Shown here piece after piece: positions 44,171 through 56,665 of a stretch of DNA of 64,000 nt. Made by a program: the position numbers and the translations under genes. Numbering within the stretch: the stretch's first letter is position 1; every line of letters starts with the position of its first letter. Source of the DNA: Anas platyrhynchos (lineage: Eukaryota; Chordata; Aves; Anseriformes; Anatidae). Where the stretch lies: contig NC_092616.1 in assembly GCF_047663525.1 (NCBI RefSeq), positions 3,509,501-3,573,500 of the forward strand, written 5' to 3'. The notes under the pieces were generated by a model. That model saw only the letters and a list, made by a program, of their open reading frames with translations. It ran no database searches and was not told where the DNA came from.

Positions 44171-45472
44171 TTGGTGGGTGAACTTTGGCTGCTCCCTGTC
44201 TGTCCCTCCCATGCAGATGCTGTCCTCTGAGCAAGCCCCCTCATTCTCCTCTCCCCCCAAGCAGAGCCTCTGTGACTTTGTTGTCTGGGGGTAGCGTGAA
44301 CAGCTGCAGAGGGAGAAGGCTTTCTTGAGTGTCTGGCTGTCTCCTCTCAGCAGGAGGAAGACGGTACATTTCCTTCTTTCTGCTTTTGTGTGCACTGCTC
44401 TTGTTCTCGCTGTGGCACGCTCTGGCAGTAACAGTGCTGATGGGGGATGTTAAGCTCCTGTTCTGGCACTGCCCCTGTCCCGGAGGTGTTTTCCTTGGAC
44501 ACAGGTGCCCAAGTCCCCTTTGAACATTTCAAGTTCTGTGCAATGCAGTCCTTTCATTTTGGGCAATGAGGTCACTCTCCTGAGGAGATGTCAGCTTGAG
44601 GTTAGTGCTATGAAGATATCCCTGGAAAGCTGCTACAAACCCGAAGAAGGGCACAGCTTCTTTGTGCCCTTTTGCATTTCTCAGAGCCTTTATTTCAGCC
44701 ACATGAATCAGGAGCCTCGTCCTGTCCCTCTCCTCCTTCTCCCCATAGCTGGGCAGGGAAGGAGAGGAGTTGTGCATTCACACTCAGCACAGTCCGGGCT
44801 CTTTTTCAGAGCAACCTGTGGGGGCAGTCACCCTCCAGCTGAGCATTTTGCCTCCAAGCACTGGCTTGTGTTGACACTGAGAACAACAGAAAAAGGTTTT
44901 TACTGTTTCCCAGAAGCTACAGGGGAATCTAAATCCTAAAAAGGTACAGAAGCAGACAATTCTGTTGCACCTTGTCTTGTGGAGAGCAGAGTGTGAAGTT
45001 TTACTTTCATCTAAGGGTACTTCCAAGTATTTAAAATTCCATTACCCATACAGTACCTGGATAAAGGGTGTAATAAAGAGAAACTGATGTGAAGACAGAG
45101 TGTACCTTATCAAAACAAAGAGGTATGCAGATGAGTGGGCCAATTGTGCCTTTGTGAGTTTGTTTCTGATTCTGATATCACCTGTGAAGAAGGGTAAAGA
45201 GGATGTGATGAATCTGTCTTTCTTCCCTTACACAGGCTGATGGCCAATATGCCATCATCTCTCATGGTGGTAAATAGGGAAAACCCTCAGTGGACGTAAT
45301 GCCACTCATGCAATGCAGGGACCCAACCACTGAAAATATCTCCTTTCACATAGAGGAGATTATCAGAAAGCTCCATGAGTCCAGTGTGAGCAGGAATGTG
45401 TCCTCTGAAGTCTGTCTTAATATCTCCTTGTCTTTTCTTCCTTGGGTAATCCCGTTTATTCAGGAGGATGAG

Positions 45473-46435
45473 ATGTCCAACAGCAGCTCCATCACTGTGT
45501 TCCTCCTCCTGCCATTTGCAGACACACGAGAGCTGCAGCTCCTGCACTTCGCGTTCTTCCTGGGCATCTACCTGGCTGCCCTCCTGGGCAACGGCCTCGT
45601 CCTTACAGCCATAGCCTGTGACCACCGCCTCCACACCCCCATGTACTTCTTCCTCCTCAACCTCGCCCTCCTCGACCTGGGCTGCATCTCCACCACTGTC
45701 CCCAAATCCATGGCCAATTCCATCTGGGACACCAGGGCCATCTCCCACGCAGGATGTGCTGCACAGGTCTTTTTATTCTTCTTTTTCTTTTCAGCAGAGT
45801 ATTTTCTTCTCACCATCATGGCCTATGACCGCTACGTTGCCATCTGCAAGCCCCTGCACTACGGGAGCCTCCTGGGCAGCAGAGCTTATGCCCAGATGGC
45901 AGCAGCTGCCTGGGGCAGTGGGGTTCTCAATGCTCTGCTACACACTGCCAGTACATTTTCACTAACCCTCTGCAGAGGAAATACTCTGGACCAGTTCTTC
46001 TGTGAAATCCCCCAGATCCTCAAGCTCTCTTGCTCTGACTCCTACCTAAGGGAAATTGGGCTTCTCACATTTAGTGTTTTTGTGTTTTGGGGGTGTTTTG
46101 TATTCATCGTACTGTCCTATGTGCAGATCTTCAGGGCTGTGCTGAGGATGCCCTCTAAGCAGGGGCAGCACAAAGCCTTTTCCACGTGCCTCCCTCACCT
46201 GGCTGTGGTCTCCCTCTTTCTCAGCACTGCCTTTTTTGCCTACCTGAAGCCCCCCTCGCTCTCCTCTCCATCCATGGATCTGGTGGTGGCAGTTCTTTAC
46301 TCAGTGGTTCCTCCAGCAGTGAACCCCCTCATCTACAGCATGAGAAACCAGGAGCTCAAGGATGCACTGCGCAAAGTCATGAGTGGGTGTACATCAGAAG
46401 TAATGCACTGCCTGTCTTCTGCAAAGCACTCATAA
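45473..46435 (+). CDS. Olfactory receptor, family 14-like (receptor 6)
   Basis: An intact receptor exon of 320 residues: NSS at 3-5, GN, MYFFL, MAYDRY, KAFSTC and NPLIY. The ATG was set at the MSNSS start shared by the paralogues. The frame remains open for 61 further codons upstream and contains an in-frame ATG at 45299, so a longer N-terminus is formally possible. However, that stretch resembles the splice-acceptor flank of other units and is best read as intron. Differences include HAGCAAQ (His for Tyr) before TM3 and LTLCRGNTLDQ in loop 2. Odorant receptor of unknown ligand. Confidence 0.93.
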   Translation: MSNSSSITVFLLLPFADTRELQLLHFAFFLGIYLAALLGNGLVLTAIACDHRLHTPMYFFLLNLALLDLGCISTTVPKSMANSIWDTRAISHAGCAAQVFLFFFFFSAEYFLLTIMAYDRYVAICKPLHYGSLLGSRAYAQMAAAAWGSGVLNALLHTASTFSLTLCRGNTLDQFFCEIPQILKLSCSDSYLREIGLLTFSVFVFWGCFVFIVLSYVQIFRAVLRMPSKQGQHKAFSTCLPHLAVVSLFLSTAFFAYLKPPSLSSPSMDLVVAVLYSVVPPAVNPLIYSMRNQELKDALRKVMSGCTSEVMHCLSSAKHS

Positions 46436-46557
46436 TATAACTCATGATATGACAAGCTTGTCGTTTGTTCTTTGGTGGGTTTTGTTTGTTATTAATGAGG
46501 GCAACAATGTTTTCCATATAAATTGTCATTATTGATCCTACTCATGTGTTTAAACAA

Positions 46558-46563
46558 AATAAA
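46558..46563 (+). promoter_or_regulatory. Polyadenylation signal AATAAA, receptor 6
   Basis: TTTAAACAAAATAAAGGAACC, the same context as after receptors 1 and 5, about 120 bases past the stop. Confidence 0.6.
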
Positions 46564-46569
46564 GGAACC

Positions 46570-48364
46570 TGCAGTGAAGAGTGTATCTGAGATTCTTTTT
46601 CTGAGAACTTTGCTGGGGGTTCCATGGTAATGCCCATGGGTGGAAATGAAGAGGAATATAGAGACCCACCATAGCAGCACTACCAGGAAGCAGAAGGGTT
46701 TTTTCTTTCCAGAGCTACTTTCATCCCATTTCCACACTCTCCTTCTGAGCCTTTTCTGTTGGCATAAGCCTGATTGTTCCTGCAGCTTGGTCACAGTACT
46801 GCTGTGTGGCAATCCTGTGACCAATCCCATGGACAGGCAACGGGCATTTCTGTGACACAGCTGGCCTCCAGAACAGCATTTCCATCCCATAAAGTGATTC
46901 AGCTCAGGGTAGTGCCTGGGGGCTCAGGTGTTCCTTCACAGTTGTTGTCAAGAACATTGCAGTCCAGAAATGGATTCTAAAGGGGGACCTGGCTTTGCCT
47001 GTTTCTCCATGGGCTCTGGGTGAAGTGATCAGAGCCCCAGCTGGGTGTTTGAGGGCATGGGGACTCACTCAGGTGTTGCTTGTTGGTGTTCAGCACTCAG
47101 GCAGATGGTGAGGAGTCTCCAATTAACCTGCCTGGGGCACTACAACATGTGCTGGGGCTGGTGGCAGGTGAGCAATTTTTGGAAGGAATCAGGAGCTGCC
47201 AGGAGAGCCTAGGGGAGCTGCAGGGAAAGCATGCCCCAGGGGATCATCAGAGAATGGAGCCCACAGAGCATGAGCCTGTGCCAAGTGGAGTCCCTGCAAC
47301 ATAAAATGCTAAATTGGGGTGTGAGCAGGCAAAGGAGAGTCCTGCAACCCAGGGGACACAGAGGGGACAGGGAAAGAAGTCTGGTGAGTGGTTTTACCCC
47401 TACTGAAATGCTATAGCGTGGATATAGTGCAGCACCCAAACACTTCTCATGGCACCGGAAAGAAGGCAGGCTACCTCTGAGCACCCTCAACAGCCACAGA
47501 AGAGCTGGTGTGGGAGGCAGTCAGTGGAAGAGCCCTATGAGCTGTCTCTGCCTCCCAGCCTGCCCAGCACAGCCCTGCAGAGTGCCCCTGTGTCCTGGAC
47601 ACCACAGCCCCCTTGCTCTGCAAAGCAGTACTACCTACTGGGGCTGTAGGGAGCATGGGGAGAGGGTGAAGGAATGGCTGGCCAGGCCAGCACAGGCATG
47701 CTCCTTCCTGGGAAAGGCTCTCTGTTGATGTGGGAAGTCCTGGGAGGAGAGTGGGGCCCCGTGTGTGTGCAGGGGATCCCTGGAAAGAGAAACCCCTGGG
47801 TACTTCTGCAGCTTGGAGCAGGCTGCCAGGGCTCGGCAGCAGCAGGAGCTGCCTGAGGAGCTCCAGGACCAGGGCTCTCAGCCCAGCTCAGAGAGGTGGT
47901 TTGTTCCTCCGCAGTGGGACACAGAACGGCTCACTCAGAAGTCCAGATGTGCCTGGTACAGTTAAGGCTTCAGCATGCACATCGTGTACATGTGCTGAGG
48001 TGAACCTGAGGCTGCACAAATGCCCTCAGCCAGTGTCCATTCCTCATGCTGTGGAGGGTTGGGAGAATGAAGGCTGGTCAGCCTCACCTCAGTCCCTGCA
48101 AAGGTGATGGGGCAAGCTTTTCCACAGCCACCTTCAGGCACTTGAAGGAAAAAAAAACAAACAGGATTGCTGAACCCATAGGGGAGGGGAAGGAAAGAGT
48201 AGCAAAGGCAAGAGAAGGTGCCTACCTGTCTTTAGCAAGGCCTTTGGCTTTGTCTCAAAGAATTCTTATAGCCAGAATGGTGCTATGTGTATTTAACAAA
48301 TTGGTGAGGCTGTGGGTGGGCCAATTTGCTGGACAATCAGGCCCAGATATCATCCATGACACAT
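46570..48364. other. Intergenic, no gene recognised
   Basis: Mixed-composition DNA with only short open frames and no family I recognise. It has no strong match to the receptor units. Confidence 0.5.
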
Positions 48365-48530
48365 AGTGCTGTCAGTCAGTTCTTAGCATCATCCCTCAGC
48401 GATCAGCACTTGGAGCAGCACTGCTGAATGTCGTTATTGACTCTCTGAATTACCGGATGGAGCACACTTTCAGATCTTTTCTGGATGGTGTCAAGGTCCG
48501 AGGAGCCCTTGATCAATCTTATCTATTCAG
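48365..48530 (+). mobile_element. Decayed CR1 fragment
   Basis: Translation gives an SIIPQRSALGAALLN piece followed by a decayed version of the ILFNDL...ADD region, matching the plus-strand reverse-transcriptase middle of CR1. It is much more decayed than the copy at 19950. Confidence 0.55.
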
Positions 48531-50334
48531 TCTACCTTGATCAGAAGAAGATAAAGATCCTTTAAAGATCCTTGATCTTGAAGAAGATAAAAATCAGAAG
48601 TCTCTTGGAACATTTATTTGTTTATTGTGATTCAATGACCTGTCCTTCAGAGAGCTCTCTGAAGCCATAGCAGGCAGAGGAAGAGGAAAAGGGAGAGAGG
48701 TATAGGCAGAGATACATCTTGTGTTCCTATGACCACAGTAGATCCTGCAAAGAATGATTTCGTATTTGAAGTAGTAGTAGAAAATTTACTTTATAAACTA
48801 AGGGTAGAAAATTTACTTGATAATTTACTTTTTTTTTATCTCCCCAGGCCCTGGCACACAATGACGGTGCCGGGTGAATAAGTTGAGGTCTGTGGTGCCT
48901 CAGAAACTTAACAACGAGTAGGAAGCCTCTGGTCAGCTCAATCTCTGGAGCTGACAGGCCAGCAGCAGTAACATGGCTGGGGACAAGGCCTATGAGGTGA
49001 CTGCTTCCTGAAGCAGCTGCTGTGTCAGCCCTTGCCTCCTGGCTGACATCTGTTTTTCAGCTCACACCCGCCAGCATCCCTGATCAGGCAGCAGAAGGCA
49101 CCTGCTTGGCACACTGGTTGTGAGATGCCCTCTGTCTGAGAGCCTGATAGGCCCCATGCAGGAAGAGGCCTTGGGTGTGGGTTTTCACATCCCTTCTGCC
49201 TGAGCACATGGTGGGACAGGAACGGGCACAAAACTTAGTTATGTCTACCTGAGAAACTGGAAGGCCAGCAGGAGGCATGTGTCTTGGAAGATCCTGGTGA
49301 GGATTCTCTGGTGGTGGGAAATAGCAGGAGAGAGTCAGAAGTGGGACAAAGTGCTGCTTGGAAGGTGAAGAGTGGGCATGGGGAGGAGGAAATGTCACTG
49401 AAGGGGTAGTGCTGTGGGACCTGACATCACCCAGAAGGAGTCTGTGGTCAGCCCATGCCAGTGTGTTTCAAAGGACAGCCAAGGAGGGTGGGCAGATATC
49501 AGTGAAAGTAAGAAAATGCCAGGGTGAGAGCAAGGGGGAGAATTGAAGTGTGTGCCTAGAGTCTGCAGGGAGAATAGGGTGAGAATTGGACAGTGCAGGA
49601 CAGCCTGTGGTGGAGAACACTGACTGCACTGGCAAGGCTGCAAGGCCCCAGCACAACCAAGGGCTTTGTCCCCTTGGCTATGGCAGTTGTCTCTGCTACT
49701 GAGGCTCATGAGAACACATGCTGTGCTCATGACACGGGGGCCTTGATGCCTCCTTGCAACCCAGTGGGGAGGCCAGCAGGTGTCATAGCATTGTCCTTCT
49801 CACAACATCACACACCCCACATCCCACTGCCCCAGGAAGAGCCCTGAGCCATGGGTGAGGGACAGGACCTCCCTGCCCAGGGGCTGGGGACCAGGGCTTG
49901 GCCTTTCTGCTTCACCAAACAAACCAAGGCCTTTACTCAACATCAGAGTCTCCTGCCCAGTGCCTTTGCCTACCTGCAATCATAGCCTCCAATTGTCTGC
50001 TCTAACAAGTCTATGGGGAGGCTTTGTCAGTAATGACCCTCACTGGGGCCATTAATGCTCCTAGACTCTTCAAAGTTTCCTTCTGACTTTTACTTCTCCT
50101 GCAGTTACATCATTCTCTTCTCACTACCTGAAGTTTATGGACTCAGCATCAAGTGCACCATGGGGCTCATTACCATTCAGCCATTTTCATCCGGTCTTCC
50201 AGACTTATACAGTTAATTAGTGAAGTTTCAATCCTGCATTTAAAGAGGAAGTTTTCAATGACCACTTTACAGAAAGCATTTTCTTTATTTAAGATTAGTT
50301 TCCATTAGTTTTGAGTTTTGCAAAGAAGTGCTAG
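48531..50334. other. Intergenic, no gene recognised
   Basis: No coding, RNA or repeat feature that I can name. Short frames only. Confidence 0.5.
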
Positions 50335-51480
50335 CATCATTCTCTAGTGGTCATGGATCCAATGTGCGTCCAAAGGAGTTCTATATAGGTGAAAAATTTG
50401 GTTTCAGTATTTATAAAAAATATATAAAAAAGAAACAAACACCAACAAAATGAAAAGAAATAAACAGAAACCAGAGCCCACAATGGTGAGCCAACTCCAA
50501 GTTGCCTCCAACGAGGTGCACCATCCACAAGGGATGACTGTACAAGAAATTTTTGACATAGCGAGATAGGAAATGGTAAAAAAGTAATACAGAGTTGACT
50601 GCAGGGATGATGAGAAGGACTACTGAAATACAGGCAAGCTCAACCTCCCCAAAATCCCTAGGAGCAACTGGGTATATGAGAAGCATTTAAATGAGCAAAG
50701 AGCAAGAGCAAGTGGAGGGGAACTCTGCAGAAGAGTGGAAAATGCACATGTTCACACACTCTGCTGGAAAGGTGACTTCCATCATGGTCTGTTTCGTAAG
50801 ACCACATAGAAATACCTCAAAGACTGAGGAGATGAAGTGCAGTGCATAAGAGAAATTCTGGCAATGCAAGTACAGGGGAAGATCAGTATTTGTCTCCTGC
50901 TGTAATATGCATTCTGAAATATGATAATTTTGATGTCATGGGAAACCTTTCACATTGTATTAAAGCTATTCAGTTATTTCAGCTGACTGTAATGTGCTGC
51001 TGGTGGTGAAATGTTTGAAATGCTTTAAAAACAAGTAGGTAGTACTCAGGCCTACAGCAATAAACTGACAATTTTCTGTCCTGCATGGAGCTGTGATGCC
51101 ACAAAACCCTCCCTGCCCAGGACTGTTCATGCCACCCTTCACTCCTGGCACAGAGAAAATCTGTGGTTTGTTGACCTCTCCTGCCTGTTAGAGCAGAGAA
51201 AAACAGAGTTAAGATTGTTCCCTGAAATGCTCCATCTTTGAATGGGTAAATTTGTGACAATCATACCCGTACTATCTGCCTTTCTTGGTGGGAATATTCA
51301 CATTTTCTGTCTGTGTAGTGAGATATATATTTGTATAGCTACAGCTGTAACTACAGCTATATGTGCAAGTAAAGGTAAATGAATATACAGAGTTACACGT
51401 GTACACATGGATAACTGGGAGAGAGGCAGGCAAGTGGCTGTGATTCTACAATTTTTCATCACCTGAATTATCAGGAAACC
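50335..51480. repeat. Spacer segment, inverted partner of 34790-35560
   Basis: Two matching blocks (50340-50890 and 51290-51480) around 400 bases of unrelated DNA (50890-51290). No gene. It lies on the 3' side of receptor 7, as its partner does for receptor 5. Confidence 0.6.
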
Positions 51481-52049
51481 AACCCAGCAATGATGGGTTT
51501 GCTGGCTAAGTTCGGGTGGGGCTCGATGGATGAAGAGGGAAGGCTCTTGAGACAGCCAGGGTCGGAGCTGCCAAATGGGGAACAGCCTATAGCCTGGGCA
51601 GGGCATCAGGGTGTTCCCAAAGCCCAGGCCCACACTCAGGGGCCCGTGGGTGTGTCTGTGCCCATGGGTAAGTGCTGCAAGGGAAGCACAGAACACTGGT
51701 GACCTTCACAGCAGAACAGGCTGAGGTGGGAATAGGATGGGGCCAGGTGTGTTGCCCAAGGCTCTGTGTGTGCTGGCAGTGGTGTGGTGGCTGTGAAGGT
51801 GCTGTTCCCTGTTGGAGTTGGTTTGTACATGCTTGGCTGTGTCCGTGCCTTCTGTGCATCTGTGCGTCTGTATGAGACTGTGTTTGTGTGTGCACATGTG
51901 TTGGGAATTCAAGGCTGATACATTAAGAATGTGGGCTAGAGCTTTGGACCATTCTTGAGAGCCCTATTGACAATAAACTGGTGACCAGAGCATCAGGACA
52001 TCCTCAGCATGCCTCTTTTTCCTGTGGGGCTTTTTCCACTGGTCTCAGC
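51481..52049. other. Intergenic, no gene recognised
   Basis: GT-rich text near 51840-51900 and nothing else notable. Confidence 0.45.
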
Positions 52050-52979
52050 TTCCTTCCAATCTTCCAGATGGACCGAAGCTGAGGAACCCTGTGTGGGGTG
52101 ACATTTGGGTAAGGGACAGCACGCAGGTTGGGGGAGACTGTCTCGAGGACATGTGCTGCACTCAAGTACTGAAGGACAGCAGCAAGCTCACATGGCTGCT
52201 GGGTCGTGCTTCCATCAATGCAAGATCTGACAGAGGATTCAAGCCTCCCCTTCAGGAGGCAATGGCATTAAGAGATGGGGAGTTTAGGTCACCAGTCCTT
52301 CTTCAGCCACTTCCCAGGCACAGTGGTGCATTGGGGAATGACCTTCTGGCTCTACATGATGAGCATGAGTTCGGGTACCCACAATCCAGACCTTGTCTTG
52401 CATTAGGTGAACACCAGTATTTGAAGCAACTTCCAGCCAAGGTCAGCTCCCATCTGATCTCTCCCTATCCCTCCTCTCACATCTCCAGCTCTTCCATGTC
52501 TCCACCTCCCCATGTTCCCCATAGGGCCTTGAGCTGGTGGTGGTATGAGTAGACCAAGCATGCTGTGGTACCCAAGAGATGACTGCACACTGGCTGTGCT
52601 GCACAGGATAGACCCAGCTGGATCAGGATCACTGCTGCTAATGCCCTTCTGAGGGGTCAGTGGCTGTGGCAGGTGCTCAGAAAGGCTAGGGAACATTTCT
52701 AAGGACACTAGATGTTTCCAGGTGTCTCCTTCTAGGTCCAGCTGGTGGTACTTTGCTGAGGGCCACAGGAATCCTTCTCCATCATCCCTTCCTTGAGCAG
52801 ATTGGTCTCCCCCAGAATCCCACACTGTAGAGTACTTCTTTTGCTGTGGACATCTAAAGTTGGCAGTATCCCTGTGGAAGGTTCCACCTTGGGTGATCTC
52901 TCACTTTGTGGGGCTTCAGTCACTGCCCACCCTGGCTCACAGAATGGCAATAAGCTACTTGTCTTCAGTTCCAGCTGGC
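52050..52979. repeat. Duplicated spacer, inverted partner of 26391-27150
   Basis: No gene. It precedes a family B LTR just as its partner follows one. The alignment is clearest at 52090-52450 and 52560-52740. Confidence 0.5.
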
Positions 52980-53752
52980 TGAAAAAGGACCAGCCATTGG
53001 CCAAAGCTGAGCCAACGAGCAATGCTGGTTGTGTCTCTGTGACAGGATATTAAAGAAAGGAGAAATTCTACTGCACAACAGCAGCTGGGAGAGAGGAGTG
53101 AGAACCTGTAGATAGGAACAGCCCTGCAGACACCAAGGTCAGTGCAGAAGGAGGACAGGAGGTGCTCCAGGTGCCGGAGCAGAATTTCCCATGCAGCCCA
53201 TGAAGAGGCCCCTGGTGGAGCAGGCTGTGCCCCTGCAGCCCATGGGTCCCACAGCAAAGCAGATCTCCATGCTGGAGCCCGTGGAGCAGGTGGATGTGGC
53301 CTGAAGGAGGCTGTGGACCATGGCAAGCCCCTGCAGGAGCAGGCCCGGGGCTGGAGCTGCAGCTTGTGGAGAGGAGCCCATGCAGAGCAGGGGCACTGAG
53401 TGACCGTGAAGGAGCAGCAGATACAAAGCATCATGTGTGACCACAGGCCCCGTTCCCCTGCACTGCTCCAGGCAGGAAAGAAAGTACAAAAGGGTGGGGA
53501 GGAGGGAAGCTCTTTTTATTTTGTTTTTAGATCCTCACTGCTCCACTCTGTTAGTTAAAGCTCAATTAATTATCCTAATCTCCCTACACTGAGTCTGTTT
53601 TGCCCATGACTGCAATTGGTAAGTGTTCTGCCTGTCCTTAAAAAAAAAAACTGGAGTCCTTTTCCACTGTGTTTTCTCTGGCTGTTCCTTTGAGGAGGGG
53701 GCGAAAGCGCGGTGTGGTGGAGTTCAGCTGCCCATCAGTGTGAAACCACCAC
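52980..53752 (+). mobile_element. LTR family B, 5'-truncated (plus)
   Basis: Starts within the LTR at AAAAGGACCAGCCATTGGCC, carries the GGAGCAG/CCCATGG series and ends GTGAAACCACCACA. An internal poly-A run (about 53641-53650) is present. It is antisense to receptor 7. The remainder to 53985 is the 3' flank. Confidence 0.75.
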
Positions 53753-53828
53753 ACTCCTCAGCCATGTTATTGGCACGAGCTTTGAGAGAAGAAGCATGAC
53801 TTCAGGCAGTCAGTTGGGGAGACCCTGT

Positions 53829-53834
53829 TTTATT
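53829..53834 (-). promoter_or_regulatory. Polyadenylation signal, receptor 7
   Basis: TTTATT on the plus strand (AATAAA on the coding strand), about 150 bases past the stop of receptor 7. The context is not shared with the other units. Confidence 0.4.
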
Positions 53835-53985
53835 AAGCAGATGCAAAGAGAGAGAACTGACAGAGCAGTTTCATTCCTCAGTGGACAGTAGATATATAAA
53901 AACCATTTTCCTAAGAAACTAATGAATGGGAATGTCAATGAAGATAAAAGTAACATTAATGATCATGAAACAAATACCCAGGAAG

Positions 53986-54945
53986 TCATTTGTGGAGAAA
54001 GAGGGGTAATTTATCACTTTTCAGAAACATTCCTGAAATCATTTTCCTAATGGCACCCTTGAGCTCCTGGTTCCTCATGCTGTAGATGAGGGGGTTCAGT
54101 GCTGGAGGCATCACTGAGTACAGAAATGACACCATCAGGTCCCGGGCTGGGAAGGAGGCTGAGAAGGGCTTCATGTAGGCAAAAAGTCCAGTGATGACAA
54201 ACAGAGAGACCACAAACAGGTGAGGGAGGCACGTGGAGAAGGCTTTGTGCCGGCCCTGCTCAGAGGGCATCCTCAGTACAGCCCTGAAGACCTGCACGTA
54301 GGAAAAAAAAATGAAAAAAAAGCACATGGATGCTAAAAAAGCACCAATCATAAGTACCCAAACATTCCTGAGGTAGGAATTTGAGCAGGAGAGCTTGAGG
54401 ATCTGGGGGATTTCACAGAAGAACTGGTCCACAGCATTGCTTCGGCCCAGTGGCAGTGAAAATGTATTGGCAGTGACCAGCAGAGCATAGAGAACCCCAC
54501 TGCCCCAGGCAGCTGCTGCCATCTGGGCACAAGCTCTGCTGCCCAGGAGGGTCCCGTAGTGCAGGGGCTTGCAGATGGCAACATAGCGGTCGTAGGACAT
54601 GATGGTGAGAAGGGAATAGTCTGCAGAGAGGAAGAATAGAAAGAGAAAGACCTGGGCAGCACACCCTGCATAGGAAATGGCCCTGGTATCATGAAGGGAA
54701 TTGGCCATGGCTTTGGGGACAGCGGTGGAGATGCAGCCCAGGTCGAGGAGGGCGAGGTTGAGGAGGAAGAAGTACATAGGGGTGTGGAGGCGGTGGTTGC
54801 AGGCTATGGCGGTGAGGATGAGGCCGTTGCCCAGGAGGGCAGCCAGGTAGATGCCCAGGAAGAGCACAAAGTGCAGGAGCTGCAGCTCCCGTGTGTCTGC
54901 AAATGGCAGGAGGAGGAACTCGGTGATGGAGCTGCTGTTGGACAT
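53986..54945 (-). CDS. Olfactory receptor, family 14-like (receptor 7)
   Basis: An intact receptor exon of 319 residues with NSS at 3-5, GN, MYFFL, MSYDRY, KAFSTC and NPLIY. An in-frame ATG nine codons upstream (54972) directly follows a CTTCCTTTTAG acceptor, so the mature mRNA may start its frame there; I keep the MSNSS start for consistency with the paralogues. Differences include ACNHRLHTP (Asn for Asp), GRSNAVDQ in loop 2 and an unusual TM5 rich in Phe (MCFFFIFF). The neighbouring receptor 8 points the opposite way, about 4.8 kb to the right. Odorant receptor of unknown ligand. Confidence 0.93.
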   Translation of the reverse strand: MSNSSSITEFLLLPFADTRELQLLHFVLFLGIYLAALLGNGLILTAIACNHRLHTPMYFFLLNLALLDLGCISTAVPKAMANSLHDTRAISYAGCAAQVFLFLFFLSADYSLLTIMSYDRYVAICKPLHYGTLLGSRACAQMAAAAWGSGVLYALLVTANTFSLPLGRSNAVDQFFCEIPQILKLSCSNSYLRNVWVLMIGAFLASMCFFFIFFSYVQVFRAVLRMPSEQGRHKAFSTCLPHLFVVSLFVITGLFAYMKPFSASFPARDLMVSFLYSVMPPALNPLIYSMRNQELKGAIRKMISGMFLKSDKLPLFLHK

Positions 54946-55848
54946 TTGATGTCTCTTGACCTTGAGGCTCATCTAAAAGGAAGAAAAAACAACATTTCTG
55001 TAGACATGATATATAAAGGAACTTTTCATCATTGTTGCAGAAATTCACTCAACTGCAGAATAGGGCTTGGTGTATTGTGTATGTTTCGTGTATTTTTTTT
55101 GTACTTGTCCTACACACCTGAGAAGTCCTTAAAGGTAGAAATCCTTGGTGTACTGCCCACCAAGTAAAATCCTGGGGGTCCTGCAAGGCAAAGGGACTGT
55201 CCCTCAGGGCAGTGTGCAGACAGAAGTTGTATCAATCAGTCCTGGTCTCAGCTGCCCTGTGCAGACACCTCGGGAGGTTGGTCACGCTTAGGTGTTCCTC
55301 TGAATAGACCCTTAATGCTACTGAGAGCAGAGGAATCCAGGTTCAAAGTGCGCATCTCCAAACCCCTCACCCATCTCATCATATCTGAGGATCTCAGCAC
55401 TCTGCTTTTCCCCAGGGACACACAGGGATCACAGCAGCTGCCCATATACAACCATTCAGCAGCATTTGTATGGCCTCAGGACTGATGTGTCTTCTCCATG
55501 GCGCTGCTAGATAACACAGAGCTGCTAGGGCAGAGTTGTGCCCTTCTGCATGGCAGCCTGCAGCCCAGCAGAAGCCCCACGTAGAGTCAAACGTCGTTAG
55601 ATGTGATGTCCTGAACAGAGAGCCAGCTCATTTCCAGCCACACAATCACTTCCCAGAGGCCCAAAAGTTTGGAAGAAACATTGATGCTTTTTTCATGGAC
55701 ATACCTGAGCGACAGGAACATCATCAGTATTTGAGCTGCACCTGAATTCTCGTCCCCAAAACTGCAGTGAGTACAAAGCAGATAATAAAATTTCAATGAC
55801 ATTATGGCTGGAGATCTATGCTCGATGAGAAAGGAGACCAGGGGATTG
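54946..55848 (-). other. Intron-like 5' flank of receptor 7
   Basis: No gene. It is the intact version of the flank seen with receptors 3 and 5, useful as the reference for the inversion at receptor 5. Confidence 0.5.
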
Positions 55849-56665
55849 CTAAGGGGACGGTGTCTGCACTGCAGGGATGGCAGGGAGGTGCCCAAATCCC
55901 CCCTCCCATGTTGCTGCTGGGAGCAGCTCCCTCCCACCCTCTGACCATGGCTGTGCTGATTGCAGCTGTCCCTGTCTGCAGCTGGGTCTCTGTCCCCACA
56001 CCTCCTGCCTGCAGCTCACAGCCCCCATCCCACCCGCTGGGTGCTCAGCTCTGCCCTGCAGACACCTCCTGGCAGCAGGGCTCTGCCCAGGGGCAGCTCG
56101 CTGGGGGCATGTCTTAGAGCACAGCTCACACAGACCCTGCATACATTGTAAGGGTGGTGGTGGTTACAAGGAAACTGTCCTTGTAACAATCACTCTAACA
56201 GATTGTGAGTCTCAGACTCTTCTTAGAAATAACAGGATCCATTTCTACACTCATTGAGCCAAAGCAGAGAAGACTGAAATCTCATGAAGCTCAGGAAAGA
56301 AAAGACTGAAGCCAAAATCCCCTTCCTTCTCCCAGTTCTTTTAAAGTCCCCTTGGATACACCCTGGTTGAGCTGTGGAGCTGTGAGCAGGCTGCCCTGGG
56401 CAGCAGCCTCCCACCAGCAGCAGGACCCTGCCCTGCCGGGGGGGCTCCTTCCACCCGCAGCTTCTCCCCGCAGCGCCCTGGGCAGCTCCCCGGGCAGGCT
56501 GAGTGCTGAGCCTGGCAGGCGGCAGAGGCCCTGCCCCGGCACACAGCCCCTGGGCCACAGCAGGGACCCTGCTCTGCACCACAGCCCTGGACACCCCTGC
56601 CTGCACGCCCGGCTTCTCCTGCCTCCACGAACTGCGGCTGCATTGCCCTCCAGACAGAGACTTAC
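55849..56665 (-). repeat. Blocks B and A2 of receptor unit 7
   Basis: Minus-strand GC-rich blocks in standard order. A long open frame crosses this region and the exon-like block, but it ignores the splice signals and is a composition artefact. Confidence 0.6.

Noticed and set aside
54691-55167. Long acidic open frame opposite the receptor 7 start (similar ones at 2206-2643, 23625-24161, 45287-45748 and 59664-60053)
   Set aside because: It is the antisense of the conserved receptor N-terminal region. It recurs because the receptor DNA is conserved, it has no consistent ends, and its Glu/Val/Gly-rich text mirrors Leu/Ser/Pro codons of the sense strand.
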